DNA of 64,000 bases, taken from Leucobacter edaphi (GTDB taxonomy: Bacteria > Actinomycetota > Actinomycetes > Actinomycetales > Microbacteriaceae). Position 1 is the first letter of the stretch. Every line of letters starts with the position of its first letter. The stretch spans positions 124,001-188,000 of the forward strand of contig NZ_JAEHOI010000005.1 of the NCBI RefSeq assembly GCF_016522535.1, in the 5' to 3' direction. Position numbers and translations under genes: made by a program. The notes below the pieces were generated by a model. The model was not told the origin of the DNA and did not search any database. It saw only the letters and a program-made list of their open reading frames with translations. Below are positions 36,501-42,615 of the stretch, one piece after another.

Positions 36501-36713
36501 GTACCCGTTCGCCACGACCGCGATCGTTGCAACGAGCGCGAAGGCGACCGCTCCGGCCATCCACAGCCTGATGTTGCGGGTGCGCTCGGCCTCCGCACGC
36601 GTGCGCGGCGCGGGGCGTCCCTGCCCGCGCGGCTTCCGCTGCTTCGCCTTCCAGGCCGCTCCTCGCGGCGCGGCTGCTCCCGGTCCTGGTGAGGGCGGCA
36701 TACCCGCGCTCAT
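30576..36713 (-). CDS. giant beta-propeller/Ig-like/FN3 surface protein
   Basis: A 2045-residue protein. Residues 1-48 are a basic, Pro-rich cytoplasmic tail, 50-69 a membrane helix, about 75-490 a beta-propeller-like domain (repeated GTRDVTSVGRYVAV, SVSADGVVAMYS and LWTLPEGK blades), about 495-1580 tandem Ig/cadherin-like modules (several with PVLLNDFDPN, PLDNDLDPS or RVLDNDV calcium-loop motifs), and about 1590-1900 three FN3-like modules, ending in a short Pro tail. It would be anchored in the membrane with nearly 2000 residues outside. Its ATG overlaps the kinase stop as ATGA. The kinase has no external sensor, so this protein may provide one (inference). Related very long Ig-like proteins occur beside MoxR genes in other actinobacteria; I know of no established function. 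Confidence 0.85.
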   Translation of the reverse strand: MSAGMPPSPGPGAAAPRGAAWKAKQRKPRGQGRPAPRTRAEAERTRNIRLWMAGAVAFALVATIAVVANGYDARETPRVEPGVWVARDAGQYARVNTDTGELDLVRKVSEPSGVMQAGDSTLVLSHGNGRAWPVDDANPVDLNDHDRSGADNAQTASNPGGAAQQQGAGGPGSGAGTESDANAEDNAAVSMPEGTRDVTSVGRYVAVRTESGAVYAGSLTRDAENELPARATPAEIARNLQSLSPIDPIAAANAEKKPEKGAEEGTDYKADAVSVSADGVVAMYSATEKAVHRFDLAKGEFINGGEAVSGRAADPQLTLVGNEWALLDTRDGRLWRQGADESKLTAGASVRLQAPSSKPGADVLVADENGLWSVPKGGTPKRIAEANGIPAKPAEVKGTLYAAWLGPSSGSLWTGEGEPVRLSFDESVQTGGDWEPFIRSNGERGVLSEERSGMLWTLPEGKMIPVSQWSISDPPKENRGKVVVDEVTEQLPPTAVPDDFGVRAGTPTPLPVLLNDFDPNTNDVLTIVPESLGNGGLPKSFGTLQISPDGQTLMLSPAADARGTASFSYRITDGSLQSQPAKVTLRVVPEEKNTAPQWCPVEGCQRTWGVPAIVPGGTLVAPILEGWVDPDGDVMTLVSARPLRADDPVRAIVTADGRLALRHLDPNAGASDVMLDIVVSDSRGAEQHRELQVKVQPDAVAKFTNSAATVSTGRALVVNPLERVAGGSGSFALLDAAVQSGAATVKTNTSNGTITLTAKDAGVSTVSVSVKDTVTGGEITGSIKVTAISTPSSLVLPPLRAFVRPLADSTVEVLNALPGASARALSVVGAEVTDGNLSADIIDYSMVRVAGATKTGAPGRIGSVNLTVSEDGRKGNGTLTVFQVPENSASGAIAVADHATVRAGQVVDIRVLDNDVAAPGERLMLRPEVVGSGAKGELAFASGSTLRYLAPQKAGTYRIQYTAYGASAPQQSDVGSVLVTVVPKGANRAPNPTPLTARVAPGGDTSLQVPLSGVDPDGDRVRLIGVSASDDPQVTANIASTGSAIEVAASETAKAGVRSLKYEVRDAGGGTAEGALRVIVTDGTDTGQPPIALTDSVRLVPGGSPAVVKPLDNDLDPSRGKLSIQSVVPNVPGGKGSPEYERLAKRIDASAMKEGRVLVSPASAPGIVSYKYKVRSDKSKSTAEGLIVVQTSARVGTQAPSVSDTVLNVRDRALLSSEGVDVLTGKVRWATGDPSKLKLSVWKGNRGEYRVEGNRILGTYNPEGDLVVFNVSGVDSSGEKVSSYGFLQIPPLDELRITLKPGIAPLKVDEDKSVEANIASLVDVGPEDSVELGSGPFSVSRANARCDAAGATTLRYAAGKDAPWVDTCQMEVRLNGQKAWTALAVPVAITPKDPVAELRPITRTVSPGTTETVNLTEMVEWPGGRQGDPSKLRFSVSGGGSQFQIAASGSTAQVSAAANATPGSQQVVSVNVSGAGTSSSTLTLRVGPAASELPRGGTVSLRCTVGSACSTKVIGVPGEFDPYAGKQGAGLHLVSVQAGSCAVGTFSAGGDTVSVGWQGGRVTGGTCTASFTVKDAQGRTGTGSIELDAQGRPDAPTSITQTAYSDSSATFAVTLGGQAHPAVSSVVLSGAGSTSCSASGPSSYQCVATGLRNGEKHQFSARAVNAVGESAPSNSVTAWAYKAPETPTVSAEPVKDRSNTDQGHGAIKVTVKGSSDTREFRISIGGTNHGTLAGPSGNREYSGIGAGATTVTAVPVTSFDVPSIGTGSSTGSEGSTSVTVIGAPRMSGASIVSTGDTSAKIDASASAHAGESITMSYAMKQGGGADCTRGGDSDPKFENLTWRKSYGGAACARSDYGVTMATTDTIRIGTVPGALTANYSINKTPAPGGSSANYKVAGGLTAVGKTGGTKLEWAVNGAKVGSNAPSVDDYDSINTYTVRQCVDPSDEGTCSPWATATSSGAPAPARVDVNGDACWDDKAPPANAIELFTVSNAAAPYARAAAVGPGANGKITIEVSWVEAFKDLQPATFSVCFKPKAADPPPPTP

Positions 36714-37849
36714 CCTCCCCCTCCGACAAGCGCCCAGATCAGGAGGCCGATCCCGCCGAGGATCGCGATCGCGGATCCCGCGCCGATGATGCCTGCCTTC
36801 ATGGGCGAAGTGGGGCGGTCCAACAGCACGCCGTCGCTGTCGGTGCCGTTGCGGTCGGCCAGCATCGCCGCCCTGGCTTCCGAGCGCGATACCCGGCCGG
36901 GCACCGCGCTCATGACGGGTCCGCGGGTCCCGACCGGCAGGGTCTCTGCCCGCGGCAGCCAGGCCTCAGCGACGATCTCGAGCGGGGTCACGTCGTAGCC
37001 GTAGTACCGCTGCAGCCCCTGCAGCGCCTCCCCGAACTCCGACATCGAGGTGAATCGCTCGGCAGGATCCTTGCGGAGCGCGCGCGTGAGGAGCTGGTCG
37101 AACGCCTCGTAGCCTTCGACGCCGGGGATCGGGCGGTACGGGGCCTTCACAATGCGTTCGATCAGCTTCGACCGCGTGTTCTGGGTGCGATCAGGCATTT
37201 CAAAGGGCGCCTGGCCCGCGGCGAAGGAGTAGAGCGTGGCGCCGAGCGACCACACCTCGCTCGCGGTGCTGCCGGTGCTCTGCAGCCGGACCACCTCGGG
37301 GGCCGACCACGGGATCGACATGGCGACCTCGTCGTCGACGTGATCAGGGTGGTTCACCACCTGAGCGATGCCGAAGTCCGCGAGCGCCGGGCGGCCGAGC
37401 GTCGTGAGGAGGACGTTCGAGGGTTTGATGTCGCGGTGCAGCACACCGGCGCGGTGCGCGGTCTCGAGCGCCCCCGCCATGCGCACACCGGCGTCGAGAA
37501 CGTCGCGGAGCGCGGCCGGCCGACCCTTCGTGAGCGCGCCCATCGAGGCCGGGCAGAACTCCATCGCGATGTAGGGGTGCCCGTCGAGCGAGATGCTCGC
37601 CTGATGGATCGACACGATCGACGGGTGGCTGCTCAGTCGCGCCATGACGTCCGCCTCGCGCTCGAACACGGCGCGCAGTTCGGCCTCATCGGGTCCGATC
37701 GCCTCGCCGCTCAACACCTTCACGGCGACGACACGGCGCGGCATGTCCTGTTCATACAGATGCACCTGGGCGAATCCGCCGCGTCCCAGAGGGCGCACAT
37801 AGGTGAAGCCCGGGATCACGGGCCTCGGAGGCGCCGCCCGCTCAGCCAT
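36710..37849 (-). CDS. membrane serine/threonine protein kinase (PknB-like, no PASTA)
   Basis: A 379-residue kinase. Residues 15-280 form the catalytic domain with LGRGGFAQVH, VAVK (Lys 44), HRDIKPSNVLL, ADFGIAQV and WSLGATLYSFAAG, so all key residues are present. A juxtamembrane region leads to a single helix at the extreme C-terminus followed by a few Gly; there is no PASTA or other external domain. The ATG at 37849 is preferred because a TATCAT -10 box at 37912-37917 would start transcription downstream of the alternative GTG at 37909. It heads the operon with the giant surface protein, MoxR, DUF58, TgpA-like, PP2C, DATR-repeat and FHA genes, and probably phosphorylates some of them. Confidence 0.9.
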   Translation of the reverse strand: MAERAAPPRPVIPGFTYVRPLGRGGFAQVHLYEQDMPRRVVAVKVLSGEAIGPDEAELRAVFEREADVMARLSSHPSIVSIHQASISLDGHPYIAMEFCPASMGALTKGRPAALRDVLDAGVRMAGALETAHRAGVLHRDIKPSNVLLTTLGRPALADFGIAQVVNHPDHVDDEVAMSIPWSAPEVVRLQSTGSTASEVWSLGATLYSFAAGQAPFEMPDRTQNTRSKLIERIVKAPYRPIPGVEGYEAFDQLLTRALRKDPAERFTSMSEFGEALQGLQRYYGYDVTPLEIVAEAWLPRAETLPVGTRGPVMSAVPGRVSRSEARAAMLADRNGTDSDGVLLDRPTSPMKAGIIGAGSAIAILGGIGLLIWALVGGGG

Positions 37850-37911
37850 TGCACTGACGAGAGCGGGATCCCGCTCGGGGGCGCTGCACGGGCTGGGGAC
37901 GCATACCACCC

Positions 37912-37917
37912 ATGATA
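37912..37917 (-). promoter_or_regulatory. candidate promoter of the kinase operon (TATCAT)
   Basis: TATCAT on the minus strand would start transcription near 37905 and give a leader of about 55 nt to the ATG at 37849. The -35 region (TTCGGC) is weak. Confidence 0.4.
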
Positions 37918-37980
37918 TGCGGCCAGGACCCCGGGGCCGAAACGTGATCCTGGGAGCGGTTGCCCCACCGCCACACCGAG

Positions 37981-38016
37981 AACGGCCCCCGCTCCACTGA
38001 GGGAGCGGGGGCCGTT
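37981..38016 (-). terminator. terminator of the rplK-rplA operon
   Basis: AACGGCCCCCGCTCC (37981-37995) pairs perfectly over 15 bp with 38002-38016, leaving a 6-nt loop. It lies 35 nt past the rplA stop codon. Confidence 0.85.
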
Positions 38017-38051
38017 CACTGCGGGGAACTCGCCCCGACGATCCGGACTGC

Positions 38052-38741
38052 TTACAGGCCGGAGACGTCGAGCGGGATGCCCGGGCCGAAGGTCGTCGAA
38101 ACGGCGCCCTTCTGCACGTACTTGCCCTTGGCCGACGACGGCTTCAGACGCGAGATCTCGTCGAGCACCGAGGTGATGTTGTCGGCGAGCTGCTCGGCGG
38201 TGAAGGAGGCCTTACCGACGATGAAGTGCACGTTGGCGTGCTTGTCGACGCGGAACTCGATCTTGCCGCCCTTGATCTCGGTCACGGCCTTAGCCGGGTC
38301 CGGGGTCACCGTGCCGGTCTTCGGGTTCGGCATGAGGCCGCGCGGGCCGAGCACCTTACCGAGACGACCGACCTTGCCCATGAGCTCGGGGGTCGAGACA
38401 GCCGAATCGAAGTCGGTGTAGCCGGCGGCCACCTTCTCGATCAGCTCGTCGCCACCGACCTCGTCGGCGCCGGCGGCGAGAGCCGCCTCAGCCGCGGGGC
38501 CGACCGCGAACACGATGACGCGGGCGGTCTTGCCCGTGCCGTGGGGGAGGCTGACGGTGCCGCGCACCATCTGGTCAGCCTTGCGGGGGTCCACACCGAG
38601 CTTGACGGCGACCTCGACGGTCGAGTCGGTCTTGGTGGAACCGGTCTCCTTCGCCAGGGCGACAGCCTCGGCGGGAGTGTAGAACTTGTCTGCCTGAATC
38701 TTCTCGGCAGCGGCGCGGTACGCCTTCGACTTCTGTGCCAT
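38052..38741 (-). CDS. rplA: 50S ribosomal protein L1
   Basis: A 229-residue protein of normal L1 length that begins [15 protein letters not shown] and carries the conserved RNA-binding segments [28 protein letters not shown] and the late [18 protein letters not shown]1 binds 23S rRNA at the mobile stalk and usually represses its own operon. It follows rplK by 11 nt. The frame stays open far upstream, but the conserved N-terminus fixes the ATG at 38741. Confidence 0.96.
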   Translation of the reverse strand: MAQKSKAYRAAAEKIQADKFYTPAEAVALAKETGSTKTDSTVEVAVKLGVDPRKADQMVRGTVSLPHGTGKTARVIVFAVGPAAEAALAAGADEVGGDELIEKVAAGYTDFDSAVSTPELMGKVGRLGKVLGPRGLMPNPKTGTVTPDPAKAVTEIKGGKIEFRVDKHANVHFIVGKASFTAEQLADNITSVLDEISRLKPSSAKGKYVQKGAVSTTFGPGIPLDVSGL

Positions 38742-38752
38742 ATCCGTTGCCC

Positions 38753-39181
38753 TTACTCGACCGTGATGCCCATGGAGCGAGCGGTGCCCGCGATGATCTT
38801 CGACGCAGCGTCGATGTCGTTCGCGTTCAGATCGGCCTGCTTCTGCTCGGCGATCTGGCGAACCTGCTCGGCGGTGACCTTCGCAACCTTGACGGTGTGC
38901 GGGGTGCCGGAGCCCTTCTGCACGCCAGCAGCCTTCTTGAGGAGCTCGGCGGCCGGCGGGGTCTTCAGGATGAAGTCGAACGAGCGATCCTCGTACACGG
39001 TGATCTCCACCGGGACGATGTTGCCGCGCTGGGACTCCGTGGCCGCGTTGTAGGCCTTGCAGAATTCCATGATGTTGACGCCGTGCTGACCCAGCGCGGG
39101 ACCCACGGGGGGTGCCGGGTTGGCGGCGCCGGCTGCGATCTGAAGCTTGATCAGACCGGTAACCTTCTTGGCCTTTGCCAT
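38753..39181 (-). CDS. rplK: 50S ribosomal protein L11
   Basis: A 142-residue protein that begins [20 protein letters not shown] and contains the invariant [20 protein letters not shown] and [17 protein letters not shown] segments. L11 forms the GTPase-associated centre with 23S rRNA. GAAAGGA lies 8 nt before the ATG at 39181. It is transcribed with rplA and separated from nusG by a strong terminator and its own promoter. Confidence 0.97.
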   Translation of the reverse strand: MAKAKKVTGLIKLQIAAGAANPAPPVGPALGQHGVNIMEFCKAYNAATESQRGNIVPVEITVYEDRSFDFILKTPPAAELLKKAAGVQKGSGTPHTVKVAKVTAEQVRQIAEQKQADLNANDIDAASKIIAGTARSMGITVE

Positions 39182-39260
39182 GATTGTTTCCTTTCGCTTC
39201 GAACCCGCGCGGATGCGCGCGTTCTCCCGCAGATCCGGCCGATCCGGAACGCGGTGATGA

Positions 39261-39300
39261 TTTGCGCACGGCGAAGCCAGGCGCAAACCACACAATCATA
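39261..39300 (-). promoter_or_regulatory. rplK promoter and leader hairpin
   Basis: TATGAT on the minus strand (39300-39295) is a near-consensus -10. The transcript would start near 39288 and immediately form a hairpin with arms TTTGCGC (39261-39267) and GCGCAAA (39281-39287). The leader of about 105 nt is where L1 represses translation in other bacteria, but I cannot show an L1 site here. Confidence 0.5.
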
Positions 39301-39356
39301 CCCGATTCCGCGAGAATCCGCACCCGGAGGCGCACCGGCAGCGTCTCCCCGGAAAC

Positions 39357-39389
39357 ACGAAGGGCCCCGCACTCGGCGGGGCCCTTCGT
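39357..39389 (-). terminator. terminator of the secE-nusG operon
   Basis: ACGAAGGGCCCCGC (39357-39370) pairs perfectly over 14 bp with 39376-39389, with a 5-nt loop. It lies 18 nt past the nusG stop and separates it from the rplK promoter. Confidence 0.88.
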
Positions 39390-39407
39390 CGCAGATCCGC
39401 GCGGGAT

Positions 39408-40223
39408 CTAGACCATCTTGGTGACCTGATCGAAGCCGAGCTCGACCGGGGTCTCGCGCTCGAACAGCGAGACGAGGACGGTGAGCTTGCCAGCGGCAGG
39501 GTTGATCTCGCTGATCGTGCCGGGGAGGCCCTCGAAGGATCCCGACTTGATCGTGATCGTCTCGCCGACCTCGAAGTCGATCTCGACGTTGCCCTGCGCC
39601 GCAGCGTTCGCGGCGGCCTTGCCCTTGGCGGTCGCGGCCGGCTCGAGCTCGACCGTGCTCTTCAGCATCTCGAACGCCTCGTTGATCCGGAGCGGGACCG
39701 GGTTGTGGGCGTTGCCAACGAAGCCCGTGACACCCGGGGTGTGACGCACGACCGACCAGGTGGTCTCGGTGAGGTTCATGCGGACGAGCACGTAGCCGGG
39801 GATCCGCACGCGGGTCACCATCTTGCGCTGGCCGTTCTTGACCTCCATGACCTCTTCCATGGGGACCTGGATCTCGTAGATGTCGTCGACCGCGCCCATC
39901 GTCTCTCGACGGTTCCACAGGTTCGACTTCACCTTGCGCTCGTAGCCGGCGTAGGTGTGGATCACGAACCACTTGCCCGGGCGGCGACGCAGATCCTTCT
40001 TGAAGGCCTTGTAGGGATCCTCGGCGGACTCGGCAGCGTCTGCCTCGCCGTCCTCGGTCTCCGCGTCGGAGATCGCCGCCGCTGCGGCATCGGCCTCCTC
40101 GGCGGTGTCGATATCGAGCGCGTCCTCGACGGCGGCATCGGCAACCGGGTCGACCGACTGCACCAGCGCGTCGAGGGCCGCGTCGAGATCGGCCTCGGGA
40201 GTGTTCTGGTTCTCGGTCGTCAT
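39408..40223 (-). CDS. nusG: transcription termination/antitermination protein NusG
   Basis: A 271-residue protein. The first 95 residues are an acidic, Ala/Asp/Glu-rich extension typical of actinobacterial NusG. Then come the NGN domain ([38 protein letters not shown]) and the C-terminal KOW domain ([33 protein letters not shown]). It couples RNA polymerase to Rho and the ribosome. AAGGAAAG lies 9 nt before the ATG at 40223. It is 94 nt downstream of secE. Confidence 0.96.
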   Translation of the reverse strand: MTTENQNTPEADLDAALDALVQSVDPVADAAVEDALDIDTAEEADAAAAAISDAETEDGEADAAESAEDPYKAFKKDLRRRPGKWFVIHTYAGYERKVKSNLWNRRETMGAVDDIYEIQVPMEEVMEVKNGQRKMVTRVRIPGYVLVRMNLTETTWSVVRHTPGVTGFVGNAHNPVPLRINEAFEMLKSTVELEPAATAKGKAAANAAAQGNVEIDFEVGETITIKSGSFEGLPGTISEINPAAGKLTVLVSLFERETPVELGFDQVTKMV

Positions 40224-40317
40224 GTTGCTGCTTTCCTTGCTCGGGGTTCGAAGTGGGGTGCGCTCCGGGCTGCTGCCGGGCTCCGCCACCCCGTTCGCCG
40301 GGGTCGTGCGGAGGTGC

Positions 40318-40593
40318 CTACTGGAGTGGCGTTCCGAAGATGAAGATCGTGACGAAGCCAAACACCTGATCGAGTGCCCACACGAGCGCCATCATGATGA
40401 GGACGAACGCGATCACCACGATCGTGAAGTTGATGAGCTCCTTGCGGGTCGGTGTGACGACCTTCTTCAGCTCGGCGATGACCTGCTGGATGAAGAGCAC
40501 GATCCGGCTGAACCAGTTCCGCTTTGCGGCGCGATCCGCCTTGGCGCGCTCGACCAGGCCGCCGCCGCTCTCCTCGACTTCACTGCTGCTCAC
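40318..40593 (-). CDS. secE: protein translocase subunit SecE
   Basis: A 91-residue protein with a charged N-terminus, the amphipathic segment [27 protein letters not shown] (conserved among SecE proteins) and one C-terminal membrane helix. It clamps SecY in the translocon. I choose the GTG at 40593 because AAAGGA lies 7 nt upstream; a start at 40632 would add 13 residues and nearly reach the tRNA gene. The secE-nusG order after tRNA-Trp is conserved across bacteria. Confidence 0.93.
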   Translation of the reverse strand: MSSSEVEESGGGLVERAKADRAAKRNWFSRIVLFIQQVIAELKKVVTPTRKELINFTIVVIAFVLIMMALVWALDQVFGFVTIFIFGTPLQ

Positions 40594-40645
40594 TCGGCTG
40601 TCCTTTCGATTGTCTCCCCCGGTGCCTGACACCGGGGGAGATCGG

Positions 40646-40718
40646 CAGGGCGGACAGGACTCGAACCTGCAACCTGCGGTTTTGGAGACCGCTGCGCTAC
40701 CAATTGCGCCACCGCCCT
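40646..40718 (-). tRNA. tRNA-Trp (CCA)
   Basis: The minus strand folds into a complete 73-nt cloverleaf. The acceptor arms are AGGGCGG and CCGCCCT, the anticodon arm is GCGGTCTCCAAAACCGC with anticodon CCA, and the T-arm contains GGTTCGAGTCC. The G discriminator is present and CCA is not encoded. It sits directly upstream of secE. A perfect TTGACA -35 lies upstream at 40797-40802 but its -10 is poor. Confidence 0.97.
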
Positions 40719-40796
40719 ATGGAGTTCCCATCGGGTTGAACTTCGCCGCTCAGCCGACCCAACGTGGGGCCTTCAGGCATGGGAAATTCTGGCAGA

Positions 40797-40802
40797 TGTC
40801 AA
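40797..40802 (-). promoter_or_regulatory. possible -35 of the tRNA-Trp/secE/nusG unit
   Basis: TTGACA on the minus strand, about 80 nt upstream of the tRNA. The best-spaced -10 (TGCCTG) is weak, so this is only a candidate. Confidence 0.3.
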
Positions 40803-40920
40803 CTACCTCGCACTACTGTACGCGATCCCGGGCGGGTTGTCGAACCAGTGCGCGACGGCCGCGCCTCCGAATCCCCTCACCGTCTGCGAGGGGATCGCGA
40901 CGCGGACATGCGCGCGAGGC

Positions 40921-40926
40921 TAGGAT
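40921..40926 (+). promoter_or_regulatory. leaderless -10 box of the aminotransferase gene (TAGGAT)
   Basis: TAGGAT is followed by 6 nt and the GTG at 40933, without a ribosome binding site. Confidence 0.6.
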
Positions 40927-40932
40927 CGACGT

Positions 40933-42135
40933 GTGACCAACAACTCCCGTCTTTCGAAGAAGATTGCCGCCATCGCAGAGTCCGCGACCCTCAAGGTCGA
41001 CGCCAAGGCGAAGGCCCTCCAGGCCGAGGGTCGGCCCGTGATCAGTTACGCGGCAGGCGAGCCCGATTTCGCCACCCCCGCGCACATCGTCGACGCCGCT
41101 CGCGTCGCGCTCGACGACCCCAAGAACTTCCGCTACACCGCGGCCGTCGGCCTGCCCGAGCTCCGCGAGGCGATCGCCGCGAAGACCGCGCGTGATTCCG
41201 GCTGGGCGGTCTCGCCCTCGCAGGTCATCGTCACCAACGGCGGCAAGCAGGCCGTCTACCAGTCCTTCCAGGTGCTCCTCGACCCGGGCGACGAGGTCAT
41301 TGTGCCCACCCCGTATTGGACCACCTACCCCGAGGCGATCCAGCTCGCCGACGGCGTGCCCGTCGAGGTCTTTGCCGGCGCCGATCAGGGCTACAAGGTC
41401 ACCGTCGAGCAGCTCGAGGCCGCGCGCACCGATCGCACGAAGGTCCTCCTCTTCGTCTCCCCCTCGAACCCCACCGGCGCCGTCTACTCCCCCGAGGAGA
41501 CCAAGGCGATCGGCGAGTGGGCCGCGGCGAACGGCCTGTGGGTCATCTCGGACGAGATCTACCAGAACCTCACCTACGACGGCGTTCGCGCCACCTCGAT
41601 CGTCGAGGCCGTCCCCGAGCTGCAGGATCGCACGATCCTCGTGAACGGCGTCGCCAAGACCTACGCAATGACGGGCTGGCGCGTGGGCTGGATGGTCGGC
41701 CCCGCCGACATCATCAAGGGCGCAGCCAACCTGCAGTCGCACCTCAGCTCGAACATCAACAACATCGCGCAGCGCGCCACGATCGCGGCCCTCACGGGCC
41801 CGCAGGAGCCGGTCGAGGAGATGCGTCTCGCGTTCGACCGCCGCCGCCGCCTGATCGTCGAGGAGCTCAACAAGGTTCCCGGCTTCGAGTGCCCCGTTCC
41901 CGAGGGCGCGTTCTACGCCTACGTCGACGTCGCTGGCGCACTCGGCAAGACGTACCGCGGCGTCACCCCGACCACGTCGCTCGAGCTCGCGGACCTCATC
42001 CTCTCCGAGGCCGAGGTCGCCGCGGTTCCCGGCGAGGCCTTTGGCCCGTCCGGTTACCTGCGCTTCAGCTACGCGCTCGGCGATGAGCCGCTGGTCGAGG
42101 GCATCCGCCGCATTCAGGCGCTGCTCTCCGAGTAG
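40933..42135 (+). CDS. class I pyridoxal-phosphate aminotransferase (aspartate-type)
   Basis: A 400-residue fold-type I aminotransferase. It has [11 protein letters not shown] at the substrate site, [11 protein letters not shown] with the Asn that holds the PLP ring, [12 protein letters not shown], and [17 protein letters not shown] with the Schiff-base Lys, and FSYALGDE with the C-terminal substrate-carboxylate region. These match subgroup I-gamma aspartate aminotransferases, which are regularly found next to secE/tRNA-Trp in actinobacteria. It converts aspartate plus 2-oxoglutarate to oxaloacetate plus glutamate. The GTG start seems leaderless, and a terminator follows the stop. Confidence 0.9.
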   Translation: MTNNSRLSKKIAAIAESATLKVDAKAKALQAEGRPVISYAAGEPDFATPAHIVDAARVALDDPKNFRYTAAVGLPELREAIAAKTARDSGWAVSPSQVIVTNGGKQAVYQSFQVLLDPGDEVIVPTPYWTTYPEAIQLADGVPVEVFAGADQGYKVTVEQLEAARTDRTKVLLFVSPSNPTGAVYSPEETKAIGEWAAANGLWVISDEIYQNLTYDGVRATSIVEAVPELQDRTILVNGVAKTYAMTGWRVGWMVGPADIIKGAANLQSHLSSNINNIAQRATIAALTGPQEPVEEMRLAFDRRRRLIVEELNKVPGFECPVPEGAFYAYVDVAGALGKTYRGVTPTTSLELADLILSEAEVAAVPGEAFGPSGYLRFSYALGDEPLVEGIRRIQALLSE

Positions 42136-42182
42136 CCTCGGCCCGGGATCCGGCCTCGGCGCCGGATTCCCGCGCACTGCAC

Positions 42183-42215
42183 GGGCGTTCACTCCTCACG
42201 GAGTGGACGCCCTTT
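42183..42215 (+). terminator. terminator of the aminotransferase gene
   Basis: GGGCGTTCACTCC (42183-42195) pairs with 42200-42212 over 13 positions with one G-U pair and a 4-nt loop, followed by TTT. Confidence 0.8.
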
Positions 42216-42226
42216 GCGTTCTCGCG

Positions 42227-42278
42227 CTCGACCGGCGGTCGCTCCGGAGACCCTCGACCGGCGGTCGCTCCGGAGACC
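42227..42278. repeat. perfect 26-bp tandem duplication
   Basis: The unit beginning CTCGACCGGCGGTCG occupies 42227-42252 and is repeated exactly at 42253-42278. Each unit contains inverted sub-elements (CGACCGGCGGTCG). It lies between two hairpin terminators. Confidence 0.9.
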
Positions 42279-42314
42279 GAGGCGGAGACTACGGCGGCGG
42301 GTCCTGGGGTTAGC

Positions 42315-42355
42315 TCGGCCCCCGTCTCTGCCGAACCATCAGAGACGGGGGCCGA
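42315..42355. terminator. second strong hairpin upstream of the monooxygenase operon
   Basis: TCGGCCCCCGTCTCTG (42315-42330) pairs perfectly over 16 bp with 42340-42355, with a 9-nt loop. It insulates the following operon from read-through. Confidence 0.75.
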
Positions 42356-42495
42356 ACCCAACCACCCCCGTGGAGGTCCATCCGCGACGCGCTCACCAGT
42401 GGGGTGGCGATCCATCGAATCATCGGATGAACAATCACGATGCTAGATTCGCTTTTCGCTTCTGTCTAGATGTGCGCACCGACTTATTTAGATTC

Positions 42496-42509
42496 GCTCC
42501 ATATGGAGC
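42496..42509. promoter_or_regulatory. operator-like palindrome GCTCCATATGGAGC
   Basis: A perfect 14-bp palindrome in the AT-rich region upstream of the monooxygenase operon. It may bind a regulator, for example the MarR protein encoded in the operon (inference). Confidence 0.45.
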
Positions 42510-42582
42510 TTCACCGTCACGGTATTTGACCCAAATTCGCGCAAAGAGACCGGGAATAGATCCGAGGGGTCGGTGTTATCTT

Positions 42583-42600
42583 TATATGCAAGCGCATATA
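42583..42600. promoter_or_regulatory. operator-like palindrome TATATGCAAGCGCATATA
   Basis: A perfect inverted repeat with 7-bp arms and a 4-bp spacer, just after a TATCTT box (42577-42582) and 15 bp before the start codon. Its position would let a bound MarR repressor block transcription of the operon. Confidence 0.6.
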
Positions 42601-42615
42601 ACGGAGGCATTCATC

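Larger units (their letters stand above)
42136..42615. other. 480-bp intergenic region with two terminators, a repeat and two palindromes
   Basis: From left to right it holds the aminotransferase terminator (42183-42215), a perfect 26-bp tandem duplication (42227-42278), a second strong hairpin (42315-42355), then an abrupt AT-rich stretch (about 42420-42600) with two copies of TAGATTCGCT (42444-42453 and 42489-42498) and two palindromes. The AT-rich part is the control region of the following operon. No gene is visible. Confidence 0.6.
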
